Source of the DNA: Taibaiella koreensis
GTDB lineage: Bacteria; Bacteroidota; Bacteroidia; Chitinophagales; Chitinophagaceae
Direction of reading: 5' to 3'
Assembly: GCF_003545715.1 (NCBI RefSeq)
Contig: NZ_QVNU01000001.1
Span: 992,001-1,056,000 of the forward strand
DNA: 64,000 bases
The notes below the pieces were generated by a model. The model searched no databases, was not told where the DNA came from, and saw only the letters and a list, made by a program, of their open reading frames with translations. The position numbers were made by a program, and so were the translations under genes. The number at the start of each line of letters is the position of its first letter. Position 1 is the first letter of the stretch. Positions 52,141 to 61,550 of the stretch are shown here, one piece after another.

Positions 52141-54378
52141 TTAGCGGATCAGTACCAGATCGCCTTTGTGGTAATATTTGATCTGTTGCGTGCCGCCGGC
52201 AAAGCTGAGTTCGTACATATAGGTGCCCGCATCGGCGGGCTGCCCGTTAGGATAATTGCCATCCCAGCCGGCTGCAGGATTGGCGCTGCTGTATATCCTT
52301 GCCCCATAGCGGTTGTAGATATGGAAAGCATAGCTTCCCACGGCACAACCCTGCTCAATTACAGGCTGGAAGCGATCATTCCGGCCGTCGCCGTTTGGTG
52401 AAACGGCATTGGGCATACCAACCTTGCAGGCACAGATGACTTCGGTCACCTTTACCGTATCGGTCCCGGAGCAAACCTGATCCCTTACCGTCACCCAATA
52501 AATGCCGGTGTCCTGTACGGGTTGAACCGCAATATTGCTTCCCGTATTCCATAGCACTATAGCGCCTGAGGGTGCGTTGGCCTGCAAGTGCAGGTCTGTT
52601 GGTATGGCTTCACCTTTACACAGCGGAATATCAGCCCCAAGGTGCTGGCGCAGGTCTATGGCATTGATGACGATCGTATCGGCAACAATGCAATCGCCGG
52701 CCTTTGCTCTTACCCAATACTTTCCGCTGTCGGTAACCTTATAGGTGGCCTTTATGCTGCCATCCTGCCACAGGTAGCTACCACCCGGAACTGTGGCATT
52801 CAGCGTCAGCGTTCCACCGTTGCACAGCAGGGTATCCGCGCCCAGGGAAAGCGATACATTGCTGCCGGCTTTCACCTTTATTGTATCGATGAGGGAATGG
52901 CAATCGTCTTTGCACAATACCCAGTACACGCCAGTGTCCGTTATACCACGTGTTGAGCCCGAACTGCCATCATCCCAGAGATAGGCGCTATAGCCCGGAA
53001 TAGCCGGCAGGGTAGCATGATCGACGATATTGTTACGGAGACATATTGTCGTGTCCTTGCTGTGCCGGGCAGTGTCCGGCGGAAAAGCGTACACCACTTC
53101 GTTGGGCAGCGAGGGACCACCGGTAACGTAATTGCCAGGATTGTTGCTCAGGTACGGCTGATAATTACAGGCCATACCCGGCAGATTGGGTTGGTTGATC
53201 ACATACAGGTCGGGACCCAGAAAAGAGTTCAGATATATTTTGCCATCGTAAGATTTGAAACAGCCTGGAAGGAAGGAGGATACCTCGCCTACGCTTACCT
53301 GGGAAGCTGCAATGGCTGCTGAATCGAAAATGCTGATCTCATATTGTAATACCCCGGCGTGTGAGGTATAGATGGTACTGTTGCTATCGGCAAGTATGGC
53401 CAGGTATAGCTTGGTGTTGTCGGGCGAAAAGGCCAGCGAATAAGACATCATAGCGGTTTGGTTCACCTGTACCGAAGTTCCTGCACTTCCTGTAGCGGGA
53501 TCAAAGCGGCAGAGCAAAGCGCCGGTAGCGCCGGGTGTAGCGCCGAAAAGGAAGGCGCAGCTGGTGATGCCTATTGTTCGCCGGTCGGGGCTTACGGCCA
53601 TGCTGCCGGTCATATAGGCGCCCATGCCGCCAGTACCCTGTATCTGTGTGCCGGCCGTAGAAACTACCGGTGTGGGATCGACGCCGGCCTGTGTGATGTG
53701 GTAGGCCTTAAATATAGGATTAATATAGTCATGCACGACCAGCCAAATGTCGCAATTGTCCCCGGGTATGGCGATCATGCTTTCGCTGAGGGGAATGTTG
53801 TTGCCGAGCGGAATGTTCTTTTGCCCGGGGACAATGCCACCCAAACCGCCGTCCAGCGACATATCGACTACCGAGTAGTAGAGAAAGGGCGCGTTGGGTT
53901 GCGGACCGATCTGCCAGTTGGTGGGGCCGTCGAGCGAGAACAAGTAATACTTACCGGGCTCGTTGATAAAGGGCACAATGCACACACCCTGGGTAGTACT
54001 GCTTAGCGGATCCTGATTCATGTTTGACGGGGGACCATAATTTCCCATAAGCATGTCGCCGTTGAGCATGACCTCATTGTCTGCATTCCAGCATGTGGCG
54101 CCATTCGAATAGAACAATAAAGCGCCGGTCACGGGGTCGGCTACCGAGGCTAGCCCTTCTTGTCCTGCAGGGCCAATGGTATCCAGCAGGAGTGTAGTGG
54201 CTGGTACGGTATTGAAGTTGAGCCCGACGCTACCGCCATCTACGCCGGCAAGCAAAGCCCACATGCTGTTTGCCTTCAGGAATTCCGGCTTTTGGTTATA
54301 ATAAGATTGTGCCCCGGCGCGGGAGGGTAAGAACAAAATGCATACGATAATAAGGAGCTGTAATAGTGTGCTGCGCAT
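52141..54378 (-). CDS. Large secreted protein with T9SS type B sorting domain
   Basis: A 745-residue exported protein paralogous to the gene at 49313. Signal peptide LLIIVCILFLPSRAGAQ. The propeller-like region has NSMWALLAGVDGGSVGLNFNTVPATTLL and LLFYSNGATCWNADNEVMLNG, matching the neighbour. Three repeats (SLSLGADTLLCNGGTLTLNATVPGGSYLWQDGS and similar) act as stalk modules. The C-terminal type B domain is VGMPNAVSPNGDGRNDRFQP ... FHIYNRYGARIYSS ... YMYELSFAGGTQQIKYYHKGDLVLIR. No enzyme motif. Confidence 0.9.
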   Translation of the reverse strand: MRSTLLQLLIIVCILFLPSRAGAQSYYNQKPEFLKANSMWALLAGVDGGSVGLNFNTVPATTLLLDTIGPAGQEGLASVADPVTGALLFYSNGATCWNADNEVMLNGDMLMGNYGPPSNMNQDPLSSTTQGVCIVPFINEPGKYYLFSLDGPTNWQIGPQPNAPFLYYSVVDMSLDGGLGGIVPGQKNIPLGNNIPLSESMIAIPGDNCDIWLVVHDYINPIFKAYHITQAGVDPTPVVSTAGTQIQGTGGMGAYMTGSMAVSPDRRTIGITSCAFLFGATPGATGALLCRFDPATGSAGTSVQVNQTAMMSYSLAFSPDNTKLYLAILADSNSTIYTSHAGVLQYEISIFDSAAIAASQVSVGEVSSFLPGCFKSYDGKIYLNSFLGPDLYVINQPNLPGMACNYQPYLSNNPGNYVTGGPSLPNEVVYAFPPDTARHSKDTTICLRNNIVDHATLPAIPGYSAYLWDDGSSGSTRGITDTGVYWVLCKDDCHSLIDTIKVKAGSNVSLSLGADTLLCNGGTLTLNATVPGGSYLWQDGSIKATYKVTDSGKYWVRAKAGDCIVADTIVINAIDLRQHLGADIPLCKGEAIPTDLHLQANAPSGAIVLWNTGSNIAVQPVQDTGIYWVTVRDQVCSGTDTVKVTEVICACKVGMPNAVSPNGDGRNDRFQPVIEQGCAVGSYAFHIYNRYGARIYSSANPAAGWDGNYPNGQPADAGTYMYELSFAGGTQQIKYYHKGDLVLIR

Positions 54379-54680
54379 GGGTAGTTGTCTTAATCGGTTA
54401 AAAAAGAAAGCGGTTGCCGGTGCCGGCTATGGTGGCTGGTATGGTAATGTTGGTTGCCTTTCTACCTGTTTTCCGGTAGGCCTAATACCGGGTAGCAGGA
54501 GCTGGGCATGCATTATGTAGACACATGCGAATAGGTCATGCGCAGGGGCTGGAAACCGTTATATTAAATGAAAATAGTGGAAAACAGCTAGTGCTGCGGG
54601 TCAGTGCATGTCGCTCCGTTGGGGAATAATGGATAACTTAGCATTGTCCGCATGTTGTATGCCGGATTAATGCGGGGAAA
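54379..54680. other. Intergenic region between a leftward and a rightward gene
   Basis: No gene seen. It should carry the divergent promoters of the T9SS protein and the sensor kinase; CCGGTA / TACCGG (about 54471-54490) is a weak dyad, and TAGCATTG (about 54638) is one mismatch from a -7 box. Nothing stronger. Confidence 0.5.
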
Positions 54681-56621
54681 ATGAAGCGTTGCGTCCTGTT
54701 TATTGTACTGTCGGGTTGTTTCTTCCTGATGCAAAGGGCTGTAAGGGCACAGCCGCTATCGGTAATGGATTGCCTGGAGATCGGAAACATTCATTCCGGG
54801 AAGAGTATTGCCCAGATCGACACGTTGATCCGTAATGGCAACCGTTTACGGGCGCAGTATCCCGACACAGCGCTCGGTATGTTTACAGCAGCCTTCCGGA
54901 ACAGCTCACTGCTGGGTTACGCCGATGGGATTGCCGCTGCGCTGTTGGGCACAGGAGCCGTTTATGTAGATCAGAAGGCTAGTCCCGGAAAGGGCCTCGC
55001 TTATTTCCGTAAAGCCTATCCATTTTGCCTGCGTGCACGGAAGGAGATATTGCTGCTATGGTATAACGATATCGGCAGCGCTTTCTGCAATCTTGGTATT
55101 CTCGATAGCGCTGCGGGCTATTACTACAGCGGTCTGGCCATGGCCAGGCGTCTGGGTTGGAAAGATAAAGATTATCTCTTCCGGCTGTACAGCAATATGG
55201 GGATCAATTATTATGGCATGGGGCAATACGATCAGGCAATCCCCTATTTACGGCAGGCAAGAGATATCGTCGTGAAGGATAGCTTTGCCGGCGATCTCAC
55301 CAACACTTACCTTACCCTGTCCGGTCTCTTTGTCGAAAAAGATCAGCCGGATTCGGCGCTCTGTTACATCAAGGAGATCGAAAAATTGTTGCCCCTGAGG
55401 TCCGCTGCGCTTCAGCAGCAGATCGATTGCCTGTATGGGATCGTTTACTTTAAGCGGCAGCAGCCTGGGCAGGCGATCGTTTATTTTAAAAGGGCATCCG
55501 CTTACGAGGGCGGTAGTCCTGCCAATCGTATCAATAGCTTAGAAGGTCTTGGCGCAGCCTATACTTTGCTAAAGCGATATCAGGACGCGGCTTACCATAT
55601 GGAAGCAGGGCTACAGTTTGCTACCGGAAAGGGAATGGCGGGGCAGGAAGTGCTGAGTATCTACAGTAATCTTTCTGAAATTTATGACTCCCTGCACGAT
55701 TATAAAAAAGCTTACCGCTACCATAAGGCCTGGGCATTGCTCAAGGATAGCCTCGACAGGATCAGTAGCACCCGCTGGATGGAAGAGCTGAAAGGACGCT
55801 ACCAGCTGGCACAAAAGAACAACGAGCTGCAGCAAAAGCAGTTGCAGCTGGTATTGAATAAAAAAGCGTTGCGGAAAAAGGATATCTGGATCATTGGCGC
55901 ACTGTCCAGTGCCTTGGTGCTGCTGGTCGTCATGTACCAGAAGCACCGGCTGCAACAGCAGAGAGCAAAAACGGTGAAGCAGAAACAACGCATCGGACAG
56001 CTGAAAGCGGTGATCGACGGGGAGGAACGGGAGAAAAGCCGTATAGGCCGGCAACTGCACGATGATATCATGGTCGAACTGTCTATTGTCAAAATGGGAC
56101 TGGATGCCTTATCCCAGAATCATCCTGGTATTGCTGATACCGAAGACTACGAAGAGGTGCTCCGCCAGATCGATAATACGGGCATGAAGATCAGGCAAAC
56201 GGCGCACAACCTGATGCCGGATATATTGTTGCACGATGGCCTGGAACCGGCCATCCAGTATTTCTGCAATAACGTGGCGATGATGACCCGGCTCAGGATC
56301 AATTTTCAATATTATGGCGATCTCGCGCAGTTGAGTCCCGAGATCGCGATCAGCATTTACCGTATGGTCCAGGAGCTGGTCCAGAACGTAATGAAGCATG
56401 CGAGGGCGGACAATATACTAATCCAGATCAATTACAGAGCACATTTGCTAAGCCTTACCGTGGAGGACGACGGAAGAGGGATCAGTTACGAAAATGAACT
56501 GCCGGGCGATAAGATGGGACTTAAAAGTATCCGTATGCGGGTGAAGGCGCTGCAGGGTAGCATCGATATCCATCAGCGTATACCTAATGGCACTTCGATC
56601 AATATTGAACTAAAATTATAG
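54681..56621 (+). CDS. TPR-containing sensor histidine kinase (HisKA_3 type)
   Basis: A 646-residue membrane kinase. Signal peptide (VLFIVLSGCFFLMQRAVRAQ), a periplasmic TPR-like region with several helix pairs (for example GMGQYDQAIPYLRQARDIV, KRYQDAAYHMEAGLQFA), one transmembrane helix at about 400-418 (IWIIGALSSALVLLVVMY), a coiled linker, then HisKA_3 (EREKSRIGRQLHDDIMVELSIVKMG, phosphorylated H460) and an ATPase domain (N-box ELVQNVMKHARAD, G1 VEDDGRGI). It is followed at once by its response regulator gene (2 bases apart), forming a NarL-type two-component system. Confidence 0.93.
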   Translation: MKRCVLFIVLSGCFFLMQRAVRAQPLSVMDCLEIGNIHSGKSIAQIDTLIRNGNRLRAQYPDTALGMFTAAFRNSSLLGYADGIAAALLGTGAVYVDQKASPGKGLAYFRKAYPFCLRARKEILLLWYNDIGSAFCNLGILDSAAGYYYSGLAMARRLGWKDKDYLFRLYSNMGINYYGMGQYDQAIPYLRQARDIVVKDSFAGDLTNTYLTLSGLFVEKDQPDSALCYIKEIEKLLPLRSAALQQQIDCLYGIVYFKRQQPGQAIVYFKRASAYEGGSPANRINSLEGLGAAYTLLKRYQDAAYHMEAGLQFATGKGMAGQEVLSIYSNLSEIYDSLHDYKKAYRYHKAWALLKDSLDRISSTRWMEELKGRYQLAQKNNELQQKQLQLVLNKKALRKKDIWIIGALSSALVLLVVMYQKHRLQQQRAKTVKQKQRIGQLKAVIDGEEREKSRIGRQLHDDIMVELSIVKMGLDALSQNHPGIADTEDYEEVLRQIDNTGMKIRQTAHNLMPDILLHDGLEPAIQYFCNNVAMMTRLRINFQYYGDLAQLSPEIAISIYRMVQELVQNVMKHARADNILIQINYRAHLLSLTVEDDGRGISYENELPGDKMGLKSIRMRVKALQGSIDIHQRIPNGTSINIELKL

Positions 56622-56623
56622 CT

Positions 56624-57274
56624 ATGCGTATCATAAATATTGCTATTGTCGACGACCATCCCCTCATCATCAGTGGTCTTGTTGCTATACTGAGGCCTTA
56701 TAACCAGATTGTGGTGGGTGGTACGTATACCAGTGCTGCCGGGCTGCTGGAGGGATTGAAAAGTACGCCTCCCGACGTGCTTTTGCTCGATATATTGTTG
56801 CCGGATATATCAGGCAAAGAACTGGTCCCGGCGATACGGGAGTTATGCCCGGAAACCAGGATACTAGTGCTTACCAGCCTGGATATGCCTTCTATGGTCA
56901 GCAGTATGCTGCGTCGTGGCTGTAGCGGGTATCTTCTGAAGGGCGCGCCATCCCATACCTTAATCGATGCTATAGAAATTGTATTCGATGGAGGGCAGTA
57001 TATAGAGCCTAAGCTTAAAGAACAACTGTTCCAGAATTTCCTGAAATTTAAGGAGCATCCCAAAAACCAGATGGTCATTCCGGAACTGACGCAACGGGAG
57101 AAAGAGGTGCTGACGCTGATTGCAGCGGAATATACTACCCGTGAGATCGCCAGCAAACTGTTTATCAGCTATTATACAGCCGAAAATCATCGCAATAACC
57201 TGATCCAGAAACTGGATGTAAAGAATACGGCAGGGTTGATTAAAGTCGCGATCCAGATCGGGCTGATCAAATAA
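56624..57274 (+). CDS. LuxR/NarL-family response regulator
   Basis: A 216-residue regulator. Receiver domain with acidic pocket D10-D11 and phosphorylated D56 (DVLLLDILLP), switch residues T/S (VLTSLD) and K (YLLKGAP). C-terminal LuxR HTH: LTQREKEVLTLIAAEYTTREIASKLFISYYTAENHRNNLIQKLDVKN is split over about 150-196. Partner of the kinase at 54681. Targets unknown; no obvious target gene in this window. Confidence 0.95.
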   Translation: MRIINIAIVDDHPLIISGLVAILRPYNQIVVGGTYTSAAGLLEGLKSTPPDVLLLDILLPDISGKELVPAIRELCPETRILVLTSLDMPSMVSSMLRRGCSGYLLKGAPSHTLIDAIEIVFDGGQYIEPKLKEQLFQNFLKFKEHPKNQMVIPELTQREKEVLTLIAAEYTTREIASKLFISYYTAENHRNNLIQKLDVKNTAGLIKVAIQIGLIK

Positions 57275-57487
57275 AGGCAAACTGTTTCTGCTACAGACGA
57301 TCATATTGATCTTACACCAGTTGAGACGGCACATCAGGTAGCTTCGGTCTCTTTCCTGATCCTGCCTAACTATCGCAATAAGCTTTCCGTTATAAGGGTA
57401 TGAGCTTTCCAGCAATGAACATTGAGCTATACAACAAATTTGTTCTCCTGAACGTGACCGACCTTTGCTGAAACAAAAATGATCATA

Positions 57488-58381
57488 ATGGAAAAAGTTT
57501 GGTTGATTACCGGTAGCGCAAGGGGATTGGGCAGAAGTCTTACCGAAGCCGTGCTGGCTCATGGCGAGAGCGTGGTTGCTACTGCCCGCCAGCCGGAGCA
57601 GCTGGCAGATCTGGTGGAGCAATACGCCGGCCGGGTGCTGCCGCTGGCCCTGGATGTAAGCGATCCGGCGCGGGTGGAGCAGGTGGTTGCAGAAGCGATC
57701 CGCCAATTCGGGCGTATCGATGTGCTGGTGAACAATGCCGGCTTCGGCATTACCGGCGCTGCTGAAGGCTTTACCGAAGAGCAGGTGCGCAGCCAGCTGG
57801 AGGTGAATCTCTGTGCACCCATTGCAATCACCCGTGCAGTATTGCCCCATATGCGCAGGCAACGGTCCGGCCGCATTTTACAGATCAGCTCTGTCGGTGG
57901 CAGGGTGGGTAATGCCGGACTTACTATGTACCAGGCTGCTAAGTTCGGACTGACTGGTTTTTCCGAAGCATTACATAAAGAAGTCGCGCACCTGGGTATT
58001 CATGTTACCTCAGTAGAACCCGGGGGATTCCGCACCGATTGGGCCGGTGCTTCGATGACCTTTGCCCCTGATGTGGAAGGATATGAGCAGATCATTGGTG
58101 GCATGAAGGAATTCCTGACCTCAGGAAAGTTCATTCCCGTTGGCGATCCTGTGAAAGCGGCAAAAGCGCTGATCGACCTGGCCGCACACCCTGAGCCGCC
58201 GGTGCACCTCATCCTGGGCAGCGAAGCAATAGGTATCGTAAAAAAGGCTGATGAGATCAGGAGGGAAGAGCTGGAAAAATGGCTTCCGGTAAGCGTTTCC
58301 ACCGATCACGAAGATGCCTTCAAATTTTTTGAGTCGGAAGAGGGCAGGGCTTACCTGGAAAAGAGAGGAATTAAATTGTAA
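57488..58381 (+). CDS. SDR-family NAD(P)-dependent oxidoreductase
   Basis: A 297-residue short-chain dehydrogenase. The nucleotide motif is TGSARGLGRS, the NNAG motif is present, and the catalytic Ser (ISSVGG) and Y-x3-K (MYQAAKFGL) are in order. Length and the C-terminal part (SVEPGGFRTDWAGAS) fit the group of oxidoreductases acting on unknown hydroxyl/keto compounds. An alternative start at 57479 adds three residues. The AraC gene downstream (58448) probably regulates this gene. Confidence 0.92.
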   Translation: MEKVWLITGSARGLGRSLTEAVLAHGESVVATARQPEQLADLVEQYAGRVLPLALDVSDPARVEQVVAEAIRQFGRIDVLVNNAGFGITGAAEGFTEEQVRSQLEVNLCAPIAITRAVLPHMRRQRSGRILQISSVGGRVGNAGLTMYQAAKFGLTGFSEALHKEVAHLGIHVTSVEPGGFRTDWAGASMTFAPDVEGYEQIIGGMKEFLTSGKFIPVGDPVKAAKALIDLAAHPEPPVHLILGSEAIGIVKKADEIRREELEKWLPVSVSTDHEDAFKFFESEEGRAYLEKRGIKL

Positions 58382-58411
58382 CCAGGGCGGGCAATACTCG
58401 CCTTACCTTAT

Positions 58412-58419
58412 TAGCTTTG
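58412..58419 (+). promoter_or_regulatory. -7 element before the AraC gene
   Basis: TAGCTTTG matches TAnnTTTG, 28 bases before the ATG at 58448. Confidence 0.45.
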
Positions 58420-58447
58420 TTATCTCTTGAACGATAATCTCCGGGAA

Positions 58448-59269
58448 ATGGAACCGCAAAAAGATAACCGGAACAGGATCGCTTATTCCTGCTACTATAC
58501 TCAGAGCAGGGAAGGAGAGCAATTTGTGCCGGAGCATGTGTTGAGCTTCCAGCTCTCCGGTACTTTGGTCCTGGATGATGGCAGCCGGCAGTTCACTTCC
58601 GGGGAAGGCTCCCTGATTTTTGTCCGGAGGAATCAGCTGTTGAAGTTTGTTAAATATCCGCCACCCGGGGGTATGTTCCGGTCGCTTTCGCTTTACCTGA
58701 CTCAGGACGCGCTCCGCGCTTTCGGTATGAGCTATGGCCTGTCTGCAGAGCACCATATAAGTGCTGAGCCGGTGATACCTGTTGAAATGGATCATTTGCT
58801 CCGAGACTACCGGAATGCTTTATTGAATTACCAGGAAGCCGATCTTCATAACCAGCAGTTGGTCGATGTCAAGATCAGGGAAGGTATATTACTGCTGCTG
58901 CAAGCCTGTCCCGATTTGAGACATGTCCTGTTTGATTTTGCCGCACCGCATAAAATAGATCTGGAAGCCTTTATGAACAAGCACTTCCACTTCAATGTGA
59001 AGCTGGATCGCTTTGCTTATCTTACCGGCAGAAGCCTGGCTACCTTCAAACGGGATTTTGAGTACCTGTTTCATACCTCTCTCCGTCGCTGGTTGCTGCA
59101 AAGGCGGTTGCAGGAGGCACATTACCTTATCGGGCAGAAGGGAAGATCGGCATCCGATATCTATCTCGACCTGGGCTTTGAAGACCTCTCTCATTTTTCT
59201 TTTGCATTTAAAAAGCAATTCGGCCATCCGCCGGGATGGTTTCAACGGAACACGGGGCAAAATGGATAG
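58448..59269 (+). CDS. AraC-family transcriptional regulator
   Basis: A 273-residue regulator from the ATG at 58448 (TTG at 58427 is an alternative). N-terminal cupin-like sensor (EHVLSFQLSGTLVLDDGSRQFTSGEGSLIFVRRNQLLKF), then a C-terminal AraC domain with FAYLTGRSLATFKRDFEYLFHTSLRRWLLQRRLQEAHYLI and DIYLDLGFEDLSHFSFAFKKQFGHPPGWFQRN. Follows the SDR gene on the same strand; own -7 box. Likely regulates SDR and/or itself. Confidence 0.93.
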   Translation: MEPQKDNRNRIAYSCYYTQSREGEQFVPEHVLSFQLSGTLVLDDGSRQFTSGEGSLIFVRRNQLLKFVKYPPPGGMFRSLSLYLTQDALRAFGMSYGLSAEHHISAEPVIPVEMDHLLRDYRNALLNYQEADLHNQQLVDVKIREGILLLLQACPDLRHVLFDFAAPHKIDLEAFMNKHFHFNVKLDRFAYLTGRSLATFKRDFEYLFHTSLRRWLLQRRLQEAHYLIGQKGRSASDIYLDLGFEDLSHFSFAFKKQFGHPPGWFQRNTGQNG

Positions 59270-59327
59270 GCATTTTACACGTGCTGTAAGTTTTGCCCTA
59301 TCGCCGGTGTAATATATGGAGCGGGTT

Positions 59328-60443
59328 TTAGCTGGTCTTCCGGTAATTGAAAATCGCAAGACCGTTCAGGACAATGGCAAATAGCGTGAGCACGCCCATC
59401 CTTCCGGCAATATCCTTAAGACCGCTGCCTTTCAAAATGACCATGCGCATCACTTCGATGAGATACGTGACGGGATTAAAGCGGCTGGCAACCTGCGCCC
59501 ATTCCGGCATGCTGTCGGTAGAGGTAAAGAGGCCTCCCATCAACACGAAAATCATAATGAAGAAGAACATGATGAACATAGCTTGCTGCTGCGTGTCGCA
59601 GAAAGTGGATACCAGGAGGCCGAAGCCCAGCACGGCCAGCAGGTAGATCCAGATGAATCCGTAAAGCAGCAGGATGCTGCCCTGCGGCACGATGCCATAT
59701 ATAAGGCGGGATACAATAAGACCCAATGTGAATACGACATTGCCCAATACCCAGAAAGGAATCAGCTTGCCTAATATAAAGTGGTGCTTTTTGATCGGCG
59801 TTACATTGATCTGCTCAATTGTGCCGGCTTCTTTTTCCTTTACGATGTTGAGTGCGGTCAAAAAGCCGCCGATCATCGTAACCAATATGGCCAGGATACC
59901 CGGAACCATATACACCCGGTAATTCAGCAGGGGGTTGTACCAGTTGGCGGTAACGGTATCGATGGCCGGTGGCGCACCCGCTTGCTGAGGCGCCAGGTCC
60001 AGGCGTATATCGTCGTTGGCTGCTTTGATCACGGTGCCCAGGTATACGCCGCCCAGGTTGGCCTTGGTGCCGTTAATGGCATTAACAGCCACGAACAACT
60101 GCTGCCGGCCTTCCCGTACCAGGTTGCGCTCAAATCCCCGTGGTATTTCCAAGAGCAGGTCTGCCTGGTCCTTTTCAATGAGCGACATCGCTCCCTTATA
60201 GGAGAACAGGTAACCCGTGAGCCGGAAATAGCCCGATGCTGTGATCCCTGTAATTAGTTTTCGGGAATAGGAAGAATGATCATTGTCGATAATGGCGATG
60301 TTCACATTCCTGACTTCATAATTGGCCGCCAGTGGTAGCAGCAAAAGCTGTATGACCGGCATTACCAGAACCAAGAGCATAATAGACCGGTTGCGGAAGA
60401 TCTGCCTGAATTCTTTTTCCAGCAAAAAAAGGATCGTTCTCAT
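59328..60443 (-). CDS. ABC-2 type permease (YbhR-like)
   Basis: A 371-residue inner-membrane permease: one N-terminal helix (RSIMLLVLVMPVIQLLLLPLA), a large periplasmic loop, then about five C-terminal helices (VPGILAILVTMIGGFLTALNIVKEKEAGTIEQINVTPIKKHHFILGKLIPFWVLG region). The IVKEKEAGT-EQ motif is conserved in ABC-2 exporters. Last gene of a leftward operon; start overlaps the preceding permease by 4 bases. Substrate unknown; E. coli YbhFSR exports cations or drugs. Confidence 0.92.
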   Translation of the reverse strand: MRTILFLLEKEFRQIFRNRSIMLLVLVMPVIQLLLLPLAANYEVRNVNIAIIDNDHSSYSRKLITGITASGYFRLTGYLFSYKGAMSLIEKDQADLLLEIPRGFERNLVREGRQQLFVAVNAINGTKANLGGVYLGTVIKAANDDIRLDLAPQQAGAPPAIDTVTANWYNPLLNYRVYMVPGILAILVTMIGGFLTALNIVKEKEAGTIEQINVTPIKKHHFILGKLIPFWVLGNVVFTLGLIVSRLIYGIVPQGSILLLYGFIWIYLLAVLGFGLLVSTFCDTQQQAMFIMFFFIMIFVLMGGLFTSTDSMPEWAQVASRFNPVTYLIEVMRMVILKGSGLKDIAGRMGVLTLFAIVLNGLAIFNYRKTS

Positions 60444-61549
60444 GATAGCCGTATTTTGAAGCTCTTTAAGCTAATGACCAGTAATGCCAGGGTAATCCCG
60501 GCCAGGATCAGGGTCTCCTTCCATATGGCGGCAAATCCCAGCCCTTTGATCATGATAGCCTTTACAATGATGTAGTACCACTTGGAGGGCACCACATTGC
60601 TGATGAGCTGCAGAGGCCAGGGCATATTCTCTATGGGGAACATAAAGCCGCTGAATAAGATCGTAGGCAGCATCATGCCCATCAGTGAGATCAGCATGGC
60701 CACCTGTTGGGAGCTTGTCTTTACAGAAATGAAGATACCCAGCGTAAGACAGGTGATGATAAACAGAGTGCTCTCGGCAAACAACAGGATAAGGTTGCCC
60801 TGCACCGGGAGATCCAGCACAAATACACTCAGCAAGAGTATGGTGGTCACATTAATCAGCGATAGCAGCAGGTAGGGTATCGCTTTGGAAACGATGACCA
60901 TGAGCGGGCTAAAGGGCGATACCAGCAGGATCTCCATCGTTCCTGTTTCCTTTTCTTTTACGATGGAGACGGCTGTCATCATCACGCAGACGAGCATCAG
61001 TACCAGGGCCATGACGCCCGGTACGAAATTGGGCGCTCCCTTCAGCTGCGGGTTGTATAAAAATCTTATCTGCGGTACGATCTGGTAGGGTAAGTGGCCG
61101 GCAGCCGCAACCTGCTCCGATTGATAGTCCTGTATGATCGAAGAAATATAGCTGGAGAGCGTAGTAGCATAATTGGGATCGGAGGCATCGGCGATCACTT
61201 CTATCTGAGCCTGGTGCAGGTGCTGCAGTGCATGGTCAAATCCTTGGGGGAAAATGACTGCAAGCCTTACATCTCCTTGTTTGAACCCTTTTTCCAGTTC
61301 ATCCCGATGATGGATGTATTGATTCACTTCAAAGTACCTGCTGGCTTCGATCTTATCGATGATCTGCCGGGATGCCTGGTCTTTGGCCTGATCCATGATC
61401 ATGATCCGGGCGTTCTTCACCTCATTGGTAAGGGCAAATCCAAAGATGAGTATCTGGGCCACGGGCATACCGAAAAGAATGAGGAGGGTTTTCCGGTCGC
61501 GTAGTACATGTGCAAATTCTTTTCGTACAAAAGTGAGGAGCTGTTTCAT
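60440..61549 (-). CDS. ABC-2 type permease (YbhS-like)
   Basis: A 369-residue permease from the ATG at 61549 (frame open to 61597, but that would overlap the ATPase gene). It has the same architecture as its neighbour: VRKEFAHVLRDRKTLLILFGMPVAQILIFGFALT at the N-terminus, a periplasmic loop, and the IVKEKETGTMEILLVSPFSP motif before the C-terminal helices. The two permeases would form a heterodimer. Confidence 0.92.
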   Translation of the reverse strand: MKQLLTFVRKEFAHVLRDRKTLLILFGMPVAQILIFGFALTNEVKNARIMIMDQAKDQASRQIIDKIEASRYFEVNQYIHHRDELEKGFKQGDVRLAVIFPQGFDHALQHLHQAQIEVIADASDPNYATTLSSYISSIIQDYQSEQVAAAGHLPYQIVPQIRFLYNPQLKGAPNFVPGVMALVLMLVCVMMTAVSIVKEKETGTMEILLVSPFSPLMVIVSKAIPYLLLSLINVTTILLLSVFVLDLPVQGNLILLFAESTLFIITCLTLGIFISVKTSSQQVAMLISLMGMMLPTILFSGFMFPIENMPWPLQLISNVVPSKWYYIIVKAIMIKGLGFAAIWKETLILAGITLALLVISLKSFKIRLS

Positions 61550-61550
61550 A

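Noticed and set aside
51950-52144. 64-codon plus-strand frame between the type B genes
   Set aside because: It translates the REP-like remnant and contains serine-rich low-complexity sequence.
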